From contig NZ_OY762999.1 in NCBI RefSeq assembly GCF_963666665.1, positions 3,878,001 to 3,942,000 on the forward strand: a stretch of DNA of 64,000 bases. The letters run 5' to 3'. The stretch comes from Maridesulfovibrio sp. (GTDB taxonomy: Bacteria > Desulfobacterota > Desulfovibrionia > Desulfovibrionales > Desulfovibrionaceae). The position numbers and the translations under genes are program-made. This document shows, piece after piece, positions 59,715 to 64,000 of the stretch (positions are counted from its first letter, which is position 1; each line of letters begins with the position of its first letter). The notes under the pieces were generated by a model. The model did not search any database and was not told the origin of the DNA. It was given only the letters and a program-made list of their open reading frames with translations.

Positions 59715-61256
59715 TTATCTGCGGTTGCTATTGGAATTCCCGCTGCGGCCCTTGTTCTGGTAGTGTCCGCCTTTCGGCTTGCCACGGTAGTTCTTATTGC
59801 GGGGGCGGGATTGTTTCTGCGGTCTGGGCTTGGGAGCCGGGGGCTGCTCTGCACGGGCGTGCAGGGATTTCTGGTAGAGTTCGTCCAGAAGCATGCCCAC
59901 GAGGGTGCATTGCTCGTCATCCTCGGCAAGTTGGCGGACCAGATCTTTATAGCGCCCGATGCGTTCCCTTTCAAGTATTGTCCGTGAACGGAATTTGCCT
60001 TCAAGGATGGTCGTAAGCCTTTCGTTAATTGTATCCAGTACCTGCTTGTCATCAGGCAATTCGCGGACTTCAAAATTTATGTTGTAGGCTGTAGCGATGC
60101 GCTGCAGTTCTATCTTCTGGATTACGTCCACAAGTGAGATTGCCACCCCGGAAGATCCTGCACGTCCTGTACGTCCGGCACGGTGGATGTAAGATTCCTT
60201 GTCTTCCGGCGGTTCGTACATGATTACGTGGGAGAGGTCCGGTACGTCGATGCCGCGTGCTGCAATGTCGGTTGCTACGAGGAAACGCACTTCGCCATCA
60301 CGCAACTGGGCCAGCACCCGTTCGCGCTTGGACTGCGAAAGGTCAGAGGTCAGGTCTGCGGCATTGAAGCCGAAGTTGTTGAGTACCGCTGTGACGAATT
60401 CAACATTGGCCTTGGTATTACAGAAAATGATGGCCGAGGTGGGGTTTTCCATTTCAAGGATGCGCATGAGCTGGCGTTCCTTGCCCATGGAAGGGACCTC
60501 GTAATAGGCGTGGTCGATCTCGGTTACATGTACCTGCTTGCTGCTCAGGCTGAGCATTTGCGGCTTGTACATGAATTCGTTGGAGAGACGGATTACATGT
60601 TCCGGAAAGGTTGCCGAGAACATGTAGGTGGAAATAGGCCTGCGCGGCAGGTAGGATTTAACTTCACGCATGTCCGGGTAGAAGCCGATAGACAGCATGC
60701 GGTCAGCTTCATCAAAAATCAGGGTCTCAAGGTCTTCAAGGTCAAAGGTGCGCTTGAGCAGGTGGTCCAGAATCCTGCCCGGGGTACCTACAACCATATG
60801 TGCGCCTTTCTCCAGTTCTTCGCGCTGGTGTCCGTAGCCGACTCCGCCGTATACGGAAAGAACCCGTAATTCTGAACCTTCGAAAATTCTTTCTGCTTCA
60901 CGTTCAACCTGACGTGCCAGTTCACGGGTTGGTACAAGGATCAAGGCCTGAGTATAATTAATGTTGGGATCGAGTTTTTCCAGCAGCGGCAGGACGAATG
61001 CGCCGGTTTTACCGCTTCCGGTCTTGGCCTGCACCATGAGATCACGATTGTATAACTGGTAGGGGAGGGATTTGGACTGGACCGGGGTGAGTTTGTCCCA
61101 GCCCGCTTTATCAAGGGCGTTCAGTATGGATGGGGGGAGTCTGTCTTTGGTGATTTCCGGGAGGGCCTCTTCGGGCTCAACTATTTTATCCGGTTCATCG
61201 TGAACGCTTTCGTTCTGCATTTTTTGGGCAGCTTGGTCGTCTTTTGAATTGGTCAT
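59715..61256 (-). CDS. DEAD-box RNA helicase
   Basis: A 513-residue helicase. The Q motif KLTPVQSKSLP is followed by motif I AKTGSGKT, motif II DEAD, motif III SAT and motif VI HRAGRTGRAG. The basic, glycine- and asparagine-rich tail (about 450-513) would bind RNA. It resembles CsdA/RhlE-type enzymes that act in ribosome assembly or cold adaptation. Start ATG 61256 has AGGA ten bases upstream and gives MTNSKDDQ. Confidence 0.93.
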   Translation of the reverse strand: MTNSKDDQAAQKMQNESVHDEPDKIVEPEEALPEITKDRLPPSILNALDKAGWDKLTPVQSKSLPYQLYNRDLMVQAKTGSGKTGAFVLPLLEKLDPNINYTQALILVPTRELARQVEREAERIFEGSELRVLSVYGGVGYGHQREELEKGAHMVVGTPGRILDHLLKRTFDLEDLETLIFDEADRMLSIGFYPDMREVKSYLPRRPISTYMFSATFPEHVIRLSNEFMYKPQMLSLSSKQVHVTEIDHAYYEVPSMGKERQLMRILEMENPTSAIIFCNTKANVEFVTAVLNNFGFNAADLTSDLSQSKRERVLAQLRDGEVRFLVATDIAARGIDVPDLSHVIMYEPPEDKESYIHRAGRTGRAGSSGVAISLVDVIQKIELQRIATAYNINFEVRELPDDKQVLDTINERLTTILEGKFRSRTILERERIGRYKDLVRQLAEDDEQCTLVGMLLDELYQKSLHARAEQPPAPKPRPQKQSRPRNKNYRGKPKGGHYQNKGRSGNSNSNRR

Positions 61257-61461
61257 AAATGTTTTTCCTATTAAAACTTGAAATATCCGCAAAACACTAC
61301 GCTATAACTATCGGATTTTGCAAAGGGTATTTTGGCATGCAATGGATAGTATCGAAAAAATGGATGTAAAGTTAAGTGCCCGATTGGGTTTAACTATTTG
61401 ATCTTGGTTTGAGATTGCAGGTATTTCTGAACCGATTAAACTATTTTGAACGGGTGTTGTA

Positions 61462-61932
61462 ATGCTTGAAAAGATGATGTCCAAACAGGTGTATTTCATT
61501 CTCAGGTGTGTCCTTGCTGCTGTTTTTCTGTATGCAGGAGCTGGGAAACTGATGGATGTTCAGGGGTTCGCCACGGTCATCAGCGGTTATGGCTTGCTTC
61601 CCGGACAATTGAATTATGTTGCGGCGGTTGGATTGCCTCTGGCGGAAGTAGTAATAGCATTGGGACTGCTCTGGGATGTGAAAGGTTCTCTTTTTTCTTA
61701 CGTGCTGCTGTTGCTCATGTTCATGGCGGTGCTGGCTCATGGGATCAACATGGGATTAGATGTTGATTGCGGATGCTTTGCTCCCGGTGACCCGGAAGGA
61801 GAAGCTTACCATTCTCTTCGTGAAGCTTTGCTGCGTGATGCTGTTATGCTTGCCGCCTGTGGATATCTGTATTTCCTGCGTCGGGTAAAAGGATACCGCG
61901 CCCGGCCTGTTCCAATGTTTGCTGCCCGTTAA
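61462..61932 (+). CDS. MauE/DoxX-like redox-associated membrane protein
   Basis: A 156-residue protein with four membrane helices (about residues 12-28, 50-67, 75-96 and 122-140). The loop before the last helix holds VDCGCF, the paired-cysteine signature of MauE-like proteins, which are thought to pass electrons or assist disulfide formation. It lies 30 bases before a rhodanese lipoprotein gene and is probably cotranscribed, so a role in sulfur or thiol transfer at the membrane is likely. An internal ATG at 61477 is an alternative start. Confidence 0.78.
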   Translation: MLEKMMSKQVYFILRCVLAAVFLYAGAGKLMDVQGFATVISGYGLLPGQLNYVAAVGLPLAEVVIALGLLWDVKGSLFSYVLLLLMFMAVLAHGINMGLDVDCGCFAPGDPEGEAYHSLREALLRDAVMLAACGYLYFLRRVKGYRARPVPMFAAR

Positions 61933-61962
61933 ATATCAATTTGAAATTTGGAGGATGATGAA

Positions 61963-62490
61963 ATGAAGATGGTTAGGAATATTTCTGTAATTGCGGCTCT
62001 GTGCGCGCTGATGTTTGCAATGACCGGATGTCTCGGTTCTGACAAATTCGCACAGGAAGTTGAAAAAGAAAAAGGTGCTGTAAAGCTGCTTAAGGAAGTA
62101 CAGCGTGGTGATTACGATATTATCACTACTGCTGAACTTAAGGCTCTGCTGGATAAGAAAGAGGACATGATCATTGTCGATACCATGCCCTACGAAGCAA
62201 GCTATAAGAAAGAGCACGTTCCCGGTGCCAAGCAGTTCCTCTTCCCCATTCCCGACATGGTAGAGTGGGACGTCAAGGAAACTGACGGTAAGACCAAAGA
62301 GCAGTACATTGAATTGCTCGGACCTGACAAAGACAAGCTCATCGTCGTTTACTGCGGTTTCGTAAAATGCACCCGCAGCCACAACGGCGCAGCATGGGCC
62401 AAAAAGCTCGGTTACACCAATGTAAAAAGATACCCCGGCGGCATCTTCGCTTGGAAAGGCGCAAAGTATCCTGTCGGTTCTGTAAAATAA
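61963..62490 (+). CDS. Rhodanese-domain lipoprotein
   Basis: A 175-residue exported protein. A signal peptide with lipobox MTGC near residue 22 indicates lipid anchoring in the periplasm. One rhodanese domain covers about residues 50-165 (IVDTMPYEASYKKEHVPGAKQF), with active-site loop VVYCGFVKCTRS that keeps the catalytic cysteine plus a second one. Rhodaneses carry persulfide sulfur. ATG 61963 has GGAGG upstream; an in-frame TTG 15 bases earlier overlaps that site. It follows a MauE-like gene, suggesting a joint redox or sulfur function. Confidence 0.88.
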   Translation: MKMVRNISVIAALCALMFAMTGCLGSDKFAQEVEKEKGAVKLLKEVQRGDYDIITTAELKALLDKKEDMIIVDTMPYEASYKKEHVPGAKQFLFPIPDMVEWDVKETDGKTKEQYIELLGPDKDKLIVVYCGFVKCTRSHNGAAWAKKLGYTNVKRYPGGIFAWKGAKYPVGSVK

Positions 62491-62524
62491 TTTCAAACTG
62501 GGTCCAAACCCAGTTCTCTCTCCC

Positions 62525-62556
62525 AGCCCCGGTGCGTTGTGTGCCGGGGCTTTTTG
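62525..62556 (+). terminator. Rho-independent terminator after the rhodanese gene
   Basis: An eight-base-pair GC-rich stem (AGCCCCGG/CCGGGGCT) with a GTGCG-type loop, followed by TTTTT. Confidence 0.85.
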
Positions 62557-62589
62557 CATCTGGCACTTTCTTAGCCGTCTAAACTTTTC

Positions 62590-63675
62590 TTACCCCTCAA
62601 TCCCCACCAGAATTCCTGCCGGTTGCTCTCCATTGCGCAGGAGCATTTCACCTGCGGCTTGGCAGGCTGTTTCTAGGTCTACACCTGATGAGAGGTGGCA
62701 GGCTTCCATCAGTTCATTAATGGCATCGCCTTCGCGTGCGTAGGAGCTGAGCATTTCCCGACTGAACATGAAAACGCGATCTCCTCTCTTCATGTCGTAA
62801 GTGGAGCAGGGCGGCAGTCCCATGCCGAGGCTGCCTAGATTGCCGCTTTGTCTTTCGATGAGTTGCGGGGATTTGTCCCGGCGCAGGAGAATTACCGGGA
62901 GTGCTCCGGCGTTGACCACAGTGAGGGATTCATCTTCCCGATCAAGATGGATGTAAGCGGCCGAAAATTCATTTTTGCTGCTGATATTTTTTTTTAGGCC
63001 GATGCCGATGTTGCGCAGAGTTTCCGAAGGTCTGAACAGTGGACCGCTGTTTTCGGCCAGCAGTTCTTTGATTGTTGCGGCTAAGTTATCGGGACTCGGC
63101 TCAGTGCAGTTCAGCAGCAGGTGGCTTTCGCTTTTACCAGTCAGGATTACGCTCTCATGCATAAACATTTCGGAATTGCGGGGATGGTTCGGGAAAAAGG
63201 CTCTCGAACCTTTTACCGGAAAGTCTGCTTCAACCGGTTTTTGTCTGGGGGCAGCAGGACACTCATCTTTGAGCAGCCTGTCGCAAGACATGAGTTTCAG
63301 GTGCAGTCTGATGCGCTGAATGACGTCCTTATATGCAAACGGTTTGACAATGAAATCTACGGCTCCGGCATCGAATCCCTTGGATGTGTTGGTCTCATCA
63401 TCAAGGGCACTTAGGAAAAGGATCGGTATTTCAGATGTTTCTGGTGACAGGCGTAGGACGGATGCACATTCGAACCCGTTTTCACCGGGCATCATTATAT
63501 CGAGCAGAATCAGGTCGGGCTGTTCCTGTTCGGCAATGATTCTTCCTTTGCGTCCGTTGTTAGCAGTAATGATGTTGTAGCCCTGTTGTTTAAGTACCAA
63601 TTCAAGAAATTCGAGGTTGAACGGTTCATCATCCACTATGAGAATGGTTGGTATATTGTTTGGGCAAACAGGCAT
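62590..63675 (-). CDS. Response regulator with degenerate PP2C/SpoIIE-like domain
   Basis: A 361-residue protein. The receiver (residues 8-125) has phosphoacceptor Asp59 (LLDIMMPGENG) and Lys in VKPF. The C-terminal part (about 180-360) aligns by pattern with SpoIIE/RsbU phosphatases (SAAYIHLDREDESLTVVNAGALPVILL). The metal-binding motifs are gone: the DxxGHG segment is CTEPSPDN, and the YTDG position reads MFSREML. The end has AGILV instead of DDxT. It is therefore likely a pseudophosphatase acting by binding. ATG 63675 has AAAGGA nine bases upstream. Confidence 0.85.
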   Translation of the reverse strand: MPVCPNNIPTILIVDDEPFNLEFLELVLKQQGYNIITANNGRKGRIIAEQEQPDLILLDIMMPGENGFECASVLRLSPETSEIPILFLSALDDETNTSKGFDAGAVDFIVKPFAYKDVIQRIRLHLKLMSCDRLLKDECPAAPRQKPVEADFPVKGSRAFFPNHPRNSEMFMHESVILTGKSESHLLLNCTEPSPDNLAATIKELLAENSGPLFRPSETLRNIGIGLKKNISSKNEFSAAYIHLDREDESLTVVNAGALPVILLRRDKSPQLIERQSGNLGSLGMGLPPCSTYDMKRGDRVFMFSREMLSSYAREGDAINELMEACHLSSGVDLETACQAAGEMLLRNGEQPAGILVGIEG

Positions 63676-63872
63676 TTTGTTGAATCCTTTACGTGTCAAC
63701 GGGTTGAGAGAGTGTTATGTTTCTCTAAAATATATCAAAGTAGAAAAAAAGTCTTTGGGTCCAAAAATATTCTGTACTTTATTCGAAATTATCCGTTGCT
63801 AAGAAAGTTACTGTTGCGTTAGATTGTTGCATAATTTTAAATCTACAACTTTTAGCAGCAGGAGTTGATGAC

Positions 63873-64000
63873 ATGCTGATTGGCATTCCCAAAGAGATTA
63901 AAACTATGGAGAATAGGGTCTCTATGACCCCCGGTGCGGTCGAAACACTCGTTCGTCGCGGTCATTCCGTTGTAGTTGAAAAGGGAGCCGGGCTCGGTTC
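63873..64000 (+). CDS. ald: Alanine dehydrogenase, N-terminal part (partial)
   Basis: The first 42 residues of an alanine dehydrogenase, which interconverts alanine and pyruvate with NAD. The start MLIGIPKEIKTMENRVSMTP and the following VETLVRRGHSVVVEKGAGLG are diagnostic. GGAG lies eight bases before the ATG. The remainder is beyond the window end. A transhydrogenase alpha subunit has a similar start but is less likely because of the MENRVSMTPG segment. Confidence 0.88.
   Translation, partial: MLIGIPKEIKTMENRVSMTPGAVETLVRRGHSVVVEKGAGLG

Noticed and set aside
62570..62585. TGGCACTTTCTTAGCC, a GG-N10-GC sigma-54-like match
   Set aside because: It lies between convergent genes and points into the antisense strand of the receiver/PP2C-like gene. 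The -12 element is poor, so it is probably chance.

Overview
The window is a continuous chromosomal segment from a Gram-negative, flagellated, probably anaerobic member of the Desulfovibrionaceae. The best guess is a marine Desulfovibrio/Maridesulfovibrio type. This is inferred from gene content and order (rodA-bactofilin-atpF'FHAGDC without the a and c subunits, zapA followed by 6S RNA, rny-ymdB, amtB-glnB-glnD, several chemoreceptors and sigma-54 circuits), not from a database match. No CRISPR array, tRNA, rRNA, transposase or integrase was seen.

Layout. 1-7.8 kb: cell-wall elongation genes (mrdA end, rodA, bactofilin), then the F1Fo ATP synthase operon. 8-14.3 kb: glmU, a ZapB-like coiled coil, zapA, 6S RNA, RNase Y, ymdB and tyrS. 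14.3-17.6 kb: a small transporter, a UbiA-type prenyltransferase and a chemoreceptor with a sigma-28-like promoter. 17.7-23 kb: a minus-strand set (GAF/sigma-54 activator, HyuA-like protein, histone-deacetylase-family hydrolase). Divergent from it is a sigma-54-type promoter followed by a C-rich-loop hairpin and a small unknown protein gene. 23-30.3 kb: a ZnuA-like binding protein with a palindromic operator candidate, the nitrogen operon amtB-glnB-glnD under a sigma-54-type promoter, and a chemoreceptor with an unusual C-terminal domain. 30.4-41 kb: purD-purE, a LysE-type exporter, a receiver/HPt pair, htpG, a MerR-like regulator, coaX, eno, a periplasmic binding protein and folD.

41.1-47.3 kb is the accessory part. 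An AAA ATPase gene is bracketed by a 23-bp direct repeat and clustered ATTCT-N3-AGAAT palindromes. After an HD-GYP gene there is an AT-rich block of four overlapping minus-strand genes: a small multi-TM protein, a GTPase-like NTPase, an unknown soluble protein, and a four-TM protein with a long coiled-coil region. This block is the best candidate for an undescribed system, possibly a membrane-linked GTPase conflict or defence module.

47.3-64 kb: uvrA, an HPt protein, a cheD-budA pair (the acetolactate decarboxylase carries a signal peptide), a DsbA-like protein lacking its CXXC, a STAS protein, a YgjP-type metalloprotease, an MFS transporter, an OmpR-type two-component system next to an outer-membrane beta-barrel, an aminotransferase, a DEAD-box helicase, a MauE-like membrane protein with a rhodanese lipoprotein, a receiver protein fused to a degenerate PP2C-like domain, and the start of alanine dehydrogenase.
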